A stretch of 64,000 nt of DNA from contig NZ_JAFW01000001.1 of assembly GCF_000526335.1 (NCBI RefSeq), positions 4,278,001 through 4,342,000 of the forward strand, in the 5' to 3' direction. The DNA is from Arthrobacter sp. 31Y. GTDB lineage: Bacteria > Actinomycetota > Actinomycetes > Actinomycetales > Micrococcaceae. Every line of letters begins with the position of its first letter. Within the stretch, counting starts at the first letter, position 1. The position numbers and the translations under genes are program-made. The notes under the pieces are model-generated. The model saw only the letters and a list, made by a program, of their open reading frames with translations. It did not search any database and was not told the origin of the DNA. Below are positions 55,359 through 63,105 of this stretch, piece after piece.

Positions 55359-56882
55359 TTAGGCGGAGACTGCCAGGAGATCCTCGGCGTAGGCAAGCAG
55401 GGTGCGGACAGTGCATCCGGTACCCTGCTTGGGCGTGTAGCCATACGGGGCGCCGTTATTGAACGACGGTCCGGCAATGTCCACGTGGGCCCACGGGATC
55501 TGCTGGCCGGCGTCGTTCTTGCCCACGAATTCGCGGAGGAAGACGGCTGCGGTCATCATGCCACCGTTGCGCTCACCGATGTTTGCAAGGTCAGCCACCT
55601 GCGAATCCAGGCTCGGACGGAGTTCTTCGGGCAGCGGCATCGGCCAGACCAGCTCGCCTGCCCTGTCAGCTGCAGACTTCAGCGCTGCAGTAACGGAATC
55701 GGATCCCATGACCCCGGCGGTGCGCAAACCCAGGGCGATCAGCTGAGCACCTGTCAGCGTTGCGACATCAATGATGGCGTCCGGCTTCTCCATGCTGGCA
55801 GCGACGATACCGTCGGCCATGACCAGCCGGCCTTCAGCGTCGGTGTTCAAAACCTCAACCGTCTTACCGCCATAAATGGTGAAGACGTCAGCAGGCCGCG
55901 CTGCGGCACCTGAAGGCATGTTTTCCGCAATGCAGAGCCATGCGGTCGCCTTGAGGGGCAGTCCGAGCGAGGCGATGGCCAGGACGGTGTTAAGTACGAC
56001 GGCGGCACCGGCCATGTCGCTCTTCATGTCGCCCATGCCAAGGGCCGGCTTAATGGAAATGCCGCCGGTGTCGAACGTGATGCCCTTGCCGACGAGGGCA
56101 ATCTTCTTCGTAGCCTTTGCGGGGGCGTATTCGACCTTAACGAGGCGCGGCTGGCGGGTGGAGCCCTTGCCTACGCCGAGAATACCCCCGAAGCCTTCCT
56201 TTTCCAGACGCTTTTCATCCCAGACGGTGATCTTCACCGGCAGGCCCTTGGCCAGCTCCTTTGCGGATTCCGCGAAGGACTCCGGATACAGGTGGCTCGG
56301 GGGCTCGTTGACCAGGGTGCGGGTTGAGTTGACTGCACGGGCGAGCACGATTGCCCGATCGAGCGCGGGCTGGGCAGACTTGGCGTCGATATCCGAGTAG
56401 ATCAGGGCCTTGGCCACGGGCGCCTTCAGCCCATCCTTACTGGAACGGTGCTCCGTATAGGCGTACGCGCCCAAGGCGGCTCCTTCGGCGACAGCGGTGA
56501 CATCCGCAAGGGTCGCCGTCGGGAACGCCAGGGTGACCGAAGCGGTGCCGGCCAGCTGGCGTACGGCGGATCCCGCGGCGCGCCGCAGGGCCTCCTCGCC
56601 AAGGCTCCCGTCATTGGAAAGCTTTCCCACTCCGGCAAGGACAAGAATCCCTGAGCCTGTCTCCGGCAAACCCGGAAGCCGGTGTGCCTGGTCGGCAGCG
56701 CCGGTGATCCCCAGGAGCTTCAGCGACCCTGCAACGGATTCGGCGGACTTCGCGCTCAGCGGGTTGGACAGCAGTACCGGCCCGTCCGCGCCTTGGGCGA
56801 CGCCAATCACAAGTGCGTCGCTGGGGGACTTTTTCAGGTCTTTGGCGATGATTCCCAGGATGATGTCAGTAGTCTTGACCAC
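55359..56882 (-). CDS. pepA: Leucyl aminopeptidase PepA (M17)
   Basis: Two-zinc cytosolic aminopeptidase removing N-terminal residues from peptides. The M17 signature NTDAEGRLVMADG is present. The metal and substrate loops GKGITFDTGGISIKP and MKSDMAGAAVV are intact, and an N-terminal macro-like domain of about 170 residues precedes the catalytic domain. 507 residues is typical. The GTG at 56882 has AGGA about 12 bases upstream. With tricorn protease and map in the same window it suggests an active peptide-recycling set, though they are not one operon. Confidence 0.95.
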   Translation of the reverse strand: MVKTTDIILGIIAKDLKKSPSDALVIGVAQGADGPVLLSNPLSAKSAESVAGSLKLLGITGAADQAHRLPGLPETGSGILVLAGVGKLSNDGSLGEEALRRAAGSAVRQLAGTASVTLAFPTATLADVTAVAEGAALGAYAYTEHRSSKDGLKAPVAKALIYSDIDAKSAQPALDRAIVLARAVNSTRTLVNEPPSHLYPESFAESAKELAKGLPVKITVWDEKRLEKEGFGGILGVGKGSTRQPRLVKVEYAPAKATKKIALVGKGITFDTGGISIKPALGMGDMKSDMAGAAVVLNTVLAIASLGLPLKATAWLCIAENMPSGAAARPADVFTIYGGKTVEVLNTDAEGRLVMADGIVAASMEKPDAIIDVATLTGAQLIALGLRTAGVMGSDSVTAALKSAADRAGELVWPMPLPEELRPSLDSQVADLANIGERNGGMMTAAVFLREFVGKNDAGQQIPWAHVDIAGPSFNNGAPYGYTPKQGTGCTVRTLLAYAEDLLAVSA

Positions 56883-57215
56883 GAGGATGTGTCCTCACTT
56901 CTCTCTGCATTGCATGGCGGGGCCGTATGTTTGGCGGCCTGCCCCGGTACGCGCCCGACGTCCTCTTGCGACGGCGGCCTTGGTCTTTAGGGCTAGCGTC
57001 GCAAAGCGCGCCGACCCTTTTTCGATCGTAGTCTCTAGAGTGCTGCGAACAGCAATTAAATGAGAGCTGCCGCACATCCGGGGCAGGAATGCCCGTTGGA
57101 CGTGCAGCGTTGTATCGATTAGTAGAGTCCCGCAGCCAGGTGTTGGTGCCTTTTGGTGCCAGGTTGCCGGCCCCCGGGACCTTCCCGAACTTTGTCATTG
57201 CGAAAGGAAAACGCC
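56883..57215. promoter_or_regulatory. Divergent 333-base promoter region between pepA and PAC2 gene
   Basis: No convincing gene is present. For the plus strand, TTGGAC (57096-57101), 17 bases, then TTAGTA (57119-57124), followed by another -10-like TAGAGT, would start the PAC2 transcript. For the minus strand, TTGCTG (57050-57055, reversed), 19 bases and TACGAT (57025-57030, reversed) is a weaker candidate for pepA. Short frames across the region look like non-coding translation. Confidence 0.4.
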
Positions 57216-58154
57216 GTGTTTGAACGGATATCCGGCTCCCTCCTGGACCCTGAATCGCTGTACGCGCGAAACATCGAGACCTTCCACAGCCCCGAGCTGC
57301 GTGGGCTGAACATGGTCATGGGATTTACGGGCTTTGCCGATGCCGGTCAGGTAGTCCGGCAGATCAACGCGGAACTGTTGGACGAATTGGACGCTGAGGT
57401 GGTGGCCATGTTTGATGCCGACCAGCTCATCGACTACCGCTCAAGGCGGCCCCACATCAGCTTCGTGGAGGACCATCTGCAGGACTACCAAGCGCCAAAG
57501 CTTGGCCTGTACAAGCTCAATGACGGCCTCGGCCAACCGTTTCTGCTCCTTGCTGGCTTCGAACCCGATCTGCAATGGGAGCGTTTTTCGCGGGCCGTGG
57601 TTGGAATCGTGGAAGAACTCGACGTCAACCTGGTGACCTGGATCCATTCCATCCCCATGCCCGTCCCGCACACGCGGCCTGTTGGCGTGACGGTCCATGG
57701 AAACATGCCCGAGCTCATTGCGGGGATTTCGAGCTGGAAGCCCACCGTTGATGTTCCTGCCGCCATTGGACACATCCTTGAACTGCGGCTCACCGAAGCG
57801 GAACGCAACGTGGCTGGTTACGTCATCCATGTCCCGCATTACCTCTCTGAAGCCGAGTATCCGCCAGCGGCCGTAGCCGGTTTGGAATACCTGGGGGCGG
57901 CAACGTCCCTCATGCTGCCCACGGACAGGCTCCGGGAATCCGGCCGTGAAGTGGGTCGGCAGATTGCCGAGCAGATCGAGGCCTCCGAGGAAGTGCAGGC
58001 AGTAGTGACAAATCTTGAGACGCGCTACGACGAGAAATCCGAAGGCGTTGTCCGCCGCTCGCTCCTGGCTGATGAGAATGATGAACTGCCCAACGCCGAG
58101 GACATTGGAGCAGCCGTCGAGGCGTATCTGGCACGTAAAGACTCGCCTCAATAA
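57216..58154 (+). CDS. PAC2 family protein (proteasome-assembly-chaperone-like)
   Basis: 312-residue member of the PAC2 family, related to proteasome assembly chaperones and archaeal homologues. Seen here: GLNMVMGFTGFADAGQVVRQ, VAMFDADQLIDYRSRRP, the LLLAGFEPDLQWERF strand, GVTVHGNMPELIAG, HVPHYLSEAEYP and a C-terminal coiled region with VEAYLARKD. Actinobacterial members are often found near proteasome or Pup-related genes, but none are visible here and the role is unproven. The GTG at 57216 has GAAAGGAAAA upstream and gives the family start FERISGSLLDPESLY. The longer frame from 57153 adds 21 residues. Confidence 0.88.
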   Translation: MFERISGSLLDPESLYARNIETFHSPELRGLNMVMGFTGFADAGQVVRQINAELLDELDAEVVAMFDADQLIDYRSRRPHISFVEDHLQDYQAPKLGLYKLNDGLGQPFLLLAGFEPDLQWERFSRAVVGIVEELDVNLVTWIHSIPMPVPHTRPVGVTVHGNMPELIAGISSWKPTVDVPAAIGHILELRLTEAERNVAGYVIHVPHYLSEAEYPPAAVAGLEYLGAATSLMLPTDRLRESGREVGRQIAEQIEASEEVQAVVTNLETRYDEKSEGVVRRSLLADENDELPNAEDIGAAVEAYLARKDSPQ

Positions 58155-58177
58155 ATCAGCTTTGAGTAGCCGGCAGG

Positions 58178-58183
58178 CATAAT
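58178..58183 (+). promoter_or_regulatory. -10 element for a leaderless MFS-gene mRNA
   Basis: CATAAT lies six bases before the GTG at 58190. The intervening TGGGGG is not a convincing Shine-Dalgarno sequence at that distance. Confidence 0.4.
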
Positions 58184-58189
58184 TGGGGG

Positions 58190-59545
58190 GTGAATGCTCC
58201 CCGCGCCTGGCTCATCTGGACGATCGGCGTATTCGCCTACCTGGTGGCGGTGGCGCAGCGAACCTCCTTTGGCGTTGCAGGTTTGGAAGCCACGGAAAGA
58301 TTCCATGCCAGTGCCTCGGCCATCTCTTTTTTCACGGTGCTTCAACTTCTGGTCTACGCGGGGTTGCAGATCCCCGTGGGGGTCCTGGTGGACAGATTTG
58401 GGTCGCGGGCCATGATTGCCGGCGGTGCCGTGCTCATGGGATTGGGGCAATTGCAGCTGGCCTTTGCGGATAGTGTTCCCGGCGGCGTCCTGGGCAGGGT
58501 CCTGGTGGGCGCAGGGGATGCGATGACCTTTATTTCTGTGATCCGCCTGGTCCCTTTGTGGTTCGCTCCTGCCAGGGTTCCGCTGGTCACCCAGCTGACC
58601 GGCATGTCTGGCCAACTTGGTCAGCTCTTCAGTGTTGTTCCGTTCGCGCTGCTTCTCCACACGGCCGGATGGACACCGGCTTTCCTGACCCTGGCAGCGA
58701 TGTCCGTGATGGCAGTGGTCCTGGTACTGGCAGTGCTGCGCGATGCTCCACCCGGGCACCCGCCCAGGGAAACCGGCCAGGGACTCCGTGCCACCGGCGT
58801 TTCCCTGTCTCGCGCGTGGAAACAACCCGGAACCCGGCTGGGACTCTGGAGCCACTTCACCGTTCAATTCAGCGGCAACCTTTTTGCGATGACCTGGGGG
58901 TATCCCTTCCTGTTGTCTGCCCAAGGACTTGATGCCGGAACCGTCGCCAGCCTCATGGCGCTGTTCGTGGCCACAGCGATAGTTGCCGGGCCAGGGTTCG
59001 GACGGTTCGTTTCCAAACATCCCATGCGAAGGTCCGCCATGGTTCTGCTGATTGCCTTGGCGACAACCTTGGCTTGGGCTGCTGTGCTCATTCTTCCTGA
59101 GCGCGCCCCTCTGTGGCTCCTGGTTATTTTGGTGGTGGTGCTGGCTGTGGGCGGGCCCGGATCCATGATCGGATTCGACTTCGCCAGAACATTCAATCCC
59201 TCGCACCGGATCGGCACAGCCACCGGTATTGTCAACGTCGGCGGTTTCATCGCTGCTCTCGTTGCCATCTACCTCATAGGCCTGGTACTGGACCTCCTCT
59301 ACGCCAGTGGTTTCTCCGGCGGTGACCTCTACGGTCTGGCACCGTTCCGAATTGCCCTCAGTGTTCAGTTCGTACTGCTTGCCCTTGGCACGGTGCTCAT
59401 CCTGGTGACACGACGTAAGGTGCGCCACCAGATGGCAGCGCAGGGGATTCATGTGCAGCCGCTCCTGGCCGCCCTCGCCAGGCAGCGCCGGGAACGGATC
59501 GAGCGACGACGTACGGCACGCCCCGTGTCTCGGGACGAGGAGTAA
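58190..59545 (+). CDS. MFS transporter
   Basis: Major facilitator superfamily permease of 451 residues with about twelve hydrophobic segments. The loop-2/3 signature appears as GVLVDRFGSRAMIAGG, and a less clear second-half copy as GPGFGRFVSKHPMRRSAM. Substrate cannot be deduced; the N-terminal region (RTSFGVAGLEATERFHASAS) resembles sugar-phosphate/nitrate-type MFS members. The C-terminus is long and very basic (RQRRERIERRRTARP). GTG start 36 bases after the PAC2 stop. Confidence 0.9.
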   Translation: MNAPRAWLIWTIGVFAYLVAVAQRTSFGVAGLEATERFHASASAISFFTVLQLLVYAGLQIPVGVLVDRFGSRAMIAGGAVLMGLGQLQLAFADSVPGGVLGRVLVGAGDAMTFISVIRLVPLWFAPARVPLVTQLTGMSGQLGQLFSVVPFALLLHTAGWTPAFLTLAAMSVMAVVLVLAVLRDAPPGHPPRETGQGLRATGVSLSRAWKQPGTRLGLWSHFTVQFSGNLFAMTWGYPFLLSAQGLDAGTVASLMALFVATAIVAGPGFGRFVSKHPMRRSAMVLLIALATTLAWAAVLILPERAPLWLLVILVVVLAVGGPGSMIGFDFARTFNPSHRIGTATGIVNVGGFIAALVAIYLIGLVLDLLYASGFSGGDLYGLAPFRIALSVQFVLLALGTVLILVTRRKVRHQMAAQGIHVQPLLAALARQRRERIERRRTARPVSRDEE

Positions 59546-59637
59546 CAGCAGCCCCTTTGCGGCTTTTCTGCGGCAGCTTTTCCACATAGCCATGATCGTC
59601 ACTGTCTCCTGCGGATGGAGTTGCGCAGGGTGGAACC

Positions 59638-60897
59638 ATGACTTCCAAAAGAACGCTCAGCATCCACCAACCCGAAGACATTCTTGGTTACATACCCCAC
59701 ATGTTGGGGTACTGGCCCGAGGACAGTCTTGTAGCGATCACCATGCAGGGGAAAACCCTTGGAGCCACGCTGCGCGTGGACCTGCCAAACCTTGCTTCAT
59801 TTGAGGCCCGTGAAGGTTTTGCAGACCAGATCCGGAGCTGCCTGATTGCTGATGAGGACGCCAACGGGGTGGTGCTCGCGGTCTACACGGACTCAGGATG
59901 GGAGGACGGCACCGTGGTCCGGCAGGCGATTCCGCTGCTCAAGGCCCTGCAGCTGAGTCTCGACGAGGTTGACTTATCGGTCCGCGACGCATGGTTGGTT
60001 GGTTCCGAGTACTGGCGTAGCGCTTACTGCACAGATCTTCAATGCTGCCCTGTGCCGGGATTGCCTGTTGAGCGCATCAAGAACAGCAGGCTCAGCGCAG
60101 AGCTGGTTTATAGGGGGAGCTCCATAGGGCCGTCACCCAGGAGCGCGCTCGGAAAACCCCGGCTCGCCATTCCCGGGGCTCTTAATCCCTTGGTTTTGGC
60201 GGCAGAGTCGCGCTACGGCAAGCAAATTCTTGGTCGATGGCGGAGCGAGCGTTGCCTGGACGCCATCCTGGCCGTGTGGCACCAGGTGCTGAACCGGGTG
60301 GAAGCCGGCCGCCCCCTGCAGCCCGGCGAGGATGCACACATCATGGGCTTCCTCAGAACTACCCTCAGGGTCCCTGCCTGGCGGGACGCTGTGGTGGTCA
60401 TGGCGGCAGCAGGCATGGACTCTGCAAAGTACGGCGCTTCGGCGTTTGGGCTGTTTTTTGACGACGACGATGACGGCGACACGCCGTTCGACCCACAAGA
60501 ACTCGGAGTAGAAGGGCCGGTTCCCCACGCCGCCAAAGTACTGCCTGAACGAAGTACCGCCGAAGACGTCTTCACGTACGGTGATGTCCTTCTTGGCATG
60601 CGGCCGGACATGCCTTGCTGGACGGCTCTGGACGCCCTGCAAACGGTCCTTGCCGGGTTATGCGTCGATGGTGAATCCGGCGTCGTTCCGGCAGCGGCAC
60701 TGACCGTGCAAGGCTGGATTGCTTGGTGCAAGGGGCGAGGATCCATTGCCCACGCGTGCCTCAGCGGAGCGGAGGCTGCCCAACCGGGCTATCGACTTGC
60801 CGAGCTGCTCATGGACCTTCTGGGCACGGGGACCATTTGCGCGTGGGCGCGAAGTTCCAGTACTGCCTGGCGCGGATATAAGGACACGGTCGCGTAA
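59638..60897 (+). CDS. DUF4192 domain protein
   Basis: 419-residue actinobacterial protein of the DUF4192 family, function unknown. Begins RTLSIHQPEDILGYIPHML and contains GYWPEDSLVAITMQG, VVLAVYTDSGWEDG, WLVGSEYWRSAYCTDLQCCP with a CxxxxCC cluster, and a C-terminal WIAWCKGRGSIAHACLSGA region typical of the domain. No signal peptide or membrane helix is visible. ATG with AGGGTGGA upstream. It lies between the MFS gene and sigA. A 92-base gap without recognisable features precedes it. Confidence 0.88.
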   Translation: MTSKRTLSIHQPEDILGYIPHMLGYWPEDSLVAITMQGKTLGATLRVDLPNLASFEAREGFADQIRSCLIADEDANGVVLAVYTDSGWEDGTVVRQAIPLLKALQLSLDEVDLSVRDAWLVGSEYWRSAYCTDLQCCPVPGLPVERIKNSRLSAELVYRGSSIGPSPRSALGKPRLAIPGALNPLVLAAESRYGKQILGRWRSERCLDAILAVWHQVLNRVEAGRPLQPGEDAHIMGFLRTTLRVPAWRDAVVVMAAAGMDSAKYGASAFGLFFDDDDDGDTPFDPQELGVEGPVPHAAKVLPERSTAEDVFTYGDVLLGMRPDMPCWTALDALQTVLAGLCVDGESGVVPAAALTVQGWIAWCKGRGSIAHACLSGAEAAQPGYRLAELLMDLLGTGTICAWARSSSTAWRGYKDTVA

Positions 60898-61021
60898 GGG
60901 CTTGGGCATTCATCAGGCATACGTTTCGCAAAACCGTGAGACAATGGATGCCGAGACCCGGTTGGGTCCGCGTTCGAATGCCTGAATTGGCCCCTTCGCC
61001 GGGAACAATACAGTGTCGTCG

Positions 61022-61042
61022 AGAGTTCTCTATAGAGACTCT
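61022..61042. repeat. Imperfect palindrome upstream of sigA promoter
   Basis: AGAGTTCTCTA and TAGAGACTCT form a near-perfect palindrome with one extra T, about 25 bases upstream of the candidate sigA -35. It could be a regulator site. Confidence 0.35.
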
Positions 61043-61065
61043 GCAGACGGCGATCGCATTTGAAA

Positions 61066-61094
61066 TTGATCGCGGACTTGACAGGGTCATAGTG
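61066..61094 (+). promoter_or_regulatory. Candidate sigA promoter
   Basis: TTGATC (61066-61071), a 17-base spacer and CATAGT (61089-61094) give a reasonable promoter with a start near 61101 and a 40-base leader. A perfect TTGACA at 61078-61083 is also present but has no -10 at proper spacing. Confidence 0.5.
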
Positions 61095-61142
61095 GTGTTG
61101 CCCGTATGGTGATTCCACAGACCGCCGCTAGAAAGGTTTTCT

Positions 61143-62450
61143 GTGACCCCGTCTTCCGTCGAGAAGGAACCCGCCGCCCAGGCCGAATTGTCCGCTGAGG
61201 AAAAGAAGGCGGCAACATCGGCAAAGCGCGCAGCGACACGTGCTGCCAACAAGGCCTCAGAGGGCGACTCTGACAAGCCGGCACCCAAGAAGCGCGGACC
61301 CAAGCCCGGCGCGAAGGCCGCCGCTGAAGCCGCGAACAAGTCCTCAGGCTCCGACGCTGAGGACTCCAGCGGCGAGGATGAAGACTTTGATCCCGCAGCT
61401 GCCGAGGAAGTCGAAGTCGGAGACGACGAGGACGGCGCTACGGCCACCAAGGACAAGGCTGCGCCTTCCGGCTCGGGATTCGTTTACTCGGATGCCGACG
61501 ACGACGACGCTCCTGTCCAGCAGGTCATGTCGGCCGGCGCTACAGCCGACCCCGTCAAGGACTACCTCAAGCAGATCGGCAAGGTTGCCCTGCTGAATGC
61601 AGAGCAGGAAGTTGATCTCGCACTTCGGATTGAGGCCGGCCTCTTTGCTGAGGAAAAGATCAACGCTGACGACGGATCCATGGATCCCAAGCTCAAGCGT
61701 GAGCTTGAATTCGTCATTCACGATGGCAAGCGAGCCAAGAACCACCTGCTCGAAGCCAACCTGCGCCTCGTCGTGTCCTTGGCCAAGCGCTACACCGGCC
61801 GTGGCATGCTCTTCCTGGACCTGATCCAGGAAGGCAACCTGGGCCTCATCCGTGCAGTAGAGAAGTTCGACTACACCAAGGGCTTTAAGTTCTCCACCTA
61901 CGCCACATGGTGGATCCGCCAGGCAATTACCCGCGCCATGGCAGACCAGGCCCGCACCATCCGTATTCCGGTGCACATGGTGGAAGTCATCAACAAGCTG
62001 GCCCGCGTACAGCGCCAAATGCTGCAGGACCTCGGCCGTGAACCGACACCTGAGGAGCTGGCACTCGAACTGGACATGACGCCTGAGAAGGTTGTCGAGG
62101 TCCAGAAGTACGGGCGCGAGCCGATTTCACTGCACACCCCGCTGGGTGAGGACGGTGACTCGGAGTTCGGTGATCTGATTGAGGACTCGGAGGCTGTTGT
62201 TCCCGCCGACGCCGTCAGCTTCACGCTCCTGCAGGAGCAGCTGCATTCCGTTTTGGACACACTGTCCGAGCGCGAGGCCGGGGTTGTGGCCATGCGCTTC
62301 GGCCTGACCGATGGTCAGCCGAAGACTTTAGACGAAATCGGCAAGGTCTACGGCGTCACGCGTGAGCGCATTCGCCAGATCGAAAGCAAGACCATGTCCA
62401 AGCTGAGGCACCCGTCCCGCTCGCAGGTCCTGCGGGACTACCTGGACTAA
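61143..62450 (+). CDS. sigA: Principal sigma factor (sigma-70, RpoD/HrdB/SigA)
   Basis: Housekeeping sigma factor, 435 residues. A long N-terminal Lys/Ala- then Asp/Glu-rich region (to about residue 125) replaces a folded region 1.1. Region 1.2 ([20 protein letters not shown]), region 2 ([35 protein letters not shown]) and region 3 ([18 protein letters not shown]) follow. Region 4 includes [16 protein letters not shown] and [19 protein letters not shown]. The GTG start has AGAAAGG upstream. Likely recognises the TTGNNN/TANNNT promoters noted in this window. Followed by a strong terminator. Confidence 0.97.
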   Translation: MTPSSVEKEPAAQAELSAEEKKAATSAKRAATRAANKASEGDSDKPAPKKRGPKPGAKAAAEAANKSSGSDAEDSSGEDEDFDPAAAEEVEVGDDEDGATATKDKAAPSGSGFVYSDADDDDAPVQQVMSAGATADPVKDYLKQIGKVALLNAEQEVDLALRIEAGLFAEEKINADDGSMDPKLKRELEFVIHDGKRAKNHLLEANLRLVVSLAKRYTGRGMLFLDLIQEGNLGLIRAVEKFDYTKGFKFSTYATWWIRQAITRAMADQARTIRIPVHMVEVINKLARVQRQMLQDLGREPTPEELALELDMTPEKVVEVQKYGREPISLHTPLGEDGDSEFGDLIEDSEAVVPADAVSFTLLQEQLHSVLDTLSEREAGVVAMRFGLTDGQPKTLDEIGKVYGVTRERIRQIESKTMSKLRHPSRSQVLRDYLD

Positions 62451-62469
62451 ACAAGCAGAATCATGGGAG

Positions 62470-62505
62470 GTGGCCCGGCCGGATTTCCGGCTGGGCCACT
62501 TTTTT
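62470..62505 (+). terminator. Intrinsic terminator after sigA
   Basis: GTGGCCCGGCCGG pairs with CCGGCTGGGCCAC (one G-T wobble) and is followed directly by TTTTTT. It is the most canonical rho-independent terminator in the window. Confidence 0.93.
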
Positions 62506-62560
62506 GAGCGTATTCAGTTGAGTCCCTGGAGCCAGTTGAGCTTCTTGGAACGAAACGCAA

Positions 62561-62590
62561 CAAGGCCCCTCCCTGTTGGGAGGAGCCTTG
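62561..62590 (-). terminator. Intrinsic terminator of the DUF7455 gene
   Basis: CAAGGCCCCTCCC and GGGAGGAGCCTTG form a 13-bp stem with one mismatch. On the minus strand a T-rich TTGCGTTTCGTT follows, suiting the gene at 62629-62850. Confidence 0.75.
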
Positions 62591-62628
62591 TCATGTCATC
62601 ACATCGGGTTTCCGGTGATCCGGGTTGC

Positions 62629-62850
62629 CTAGTCGACGGGGACGGGAGCCTTCTCGGTGAGGCGCTCGGTCTCATCGTGCCAGTCGGAAGTCATGGGCCG
62701 AAGCGTGGCTTCAACTGCGCGGGCGTGGTGGCCGCAGAACAGCAGCTCACCGCCGGAGGACTCGAGTACAACGCGGACGTACGCTTGGGCTCCGCAACGG
62801 TCACAGCGATCAGCTGCGTTCAGCGTGCGGTCTGCAACTGCTGTTGTCAT
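62629..62850 (-). CDS. DUF7455 family small protein
   Basis: A 73-residue protein starting MTTAVADRTLNAADRCDRCG, with a two-Cys pair (CDRCG) and a later GGELLFCGHH that could complete a zinc site with Cys/His. Proteins of this kind are conserved beside sigA in actinobacteria and have no known function. The ATG at 62850 has GGAGG just upstream. The open frame to 62907 extends past this ribosome site and is not needed. Oriented against sigA and divergent from parE. Confidence 0.85.
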   Translation of the reverse strand: MTTAVADRTLNAADRCDRCGAQAYVRVVLESSGGELLFCGHHARAVEATLRPMTSDWHDETERLTEKAPVPVD

Positions 62851-63014
62851 GTCGGCCTCCTTAGTAGTTCTGTACATCCATATAACCAGCATTCGACGCA
62901 GATCCATGGCAAGGATGGGTCACTTTCGCTGTCCGCGTATCACATGTGCGTAACGTAACCGGGAAGGCTCCGCCTGCACTGGAGTGGCAAACGGGGCTTG
63001 CTGCCTTCCCCGGC

Positions 63015-63020
63015 TAGGCT
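63015..63020 (+). promoter_or_regulatory. Possible -10 element for parE
   Basis: TAGGCT lies 85 bases before the parE GTG in the 255-base DUF7455-parE gap. The -35 region is unclear. The rest of the gap shows only a CACATGTG palindrome and the repeated GTAACGTAAC near 62944-62960. Confidence 0.3.
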
Positions 63021-63105
63021 GGTACGGGCAGTGTTTGCCGTGATTTACCAGTCAAAGGCGGCTGGGAAGTACCCCCGAGATATACCCCGAAGGAGCACAC
63101 CGCGA

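Noticed and set aside
53681..55477. 598-residue form of Lpd
   Set aside because: The extra N-terminal 138 residues are Pro/Arg-rich and unrelated to the family and extend through the intergenic hairpins. The GTG at 55063 gives the normal 460 residues.
58148..59602. 484-residue minus-strand frame opposite the MFS gene
   Set aside because: The translation is His/Gln/Arg-rich with no hydrophobic or catalytic pattern, while the plus strand encodes a complete twelve-helix permease.
61078..61083. TTGACA as the sigA -35 element
   Set aside because: No -10 occurs at 16-19 bases. TATGGT is 21 bases away, and the TTGATC/CATAGT pair has proper spacing.
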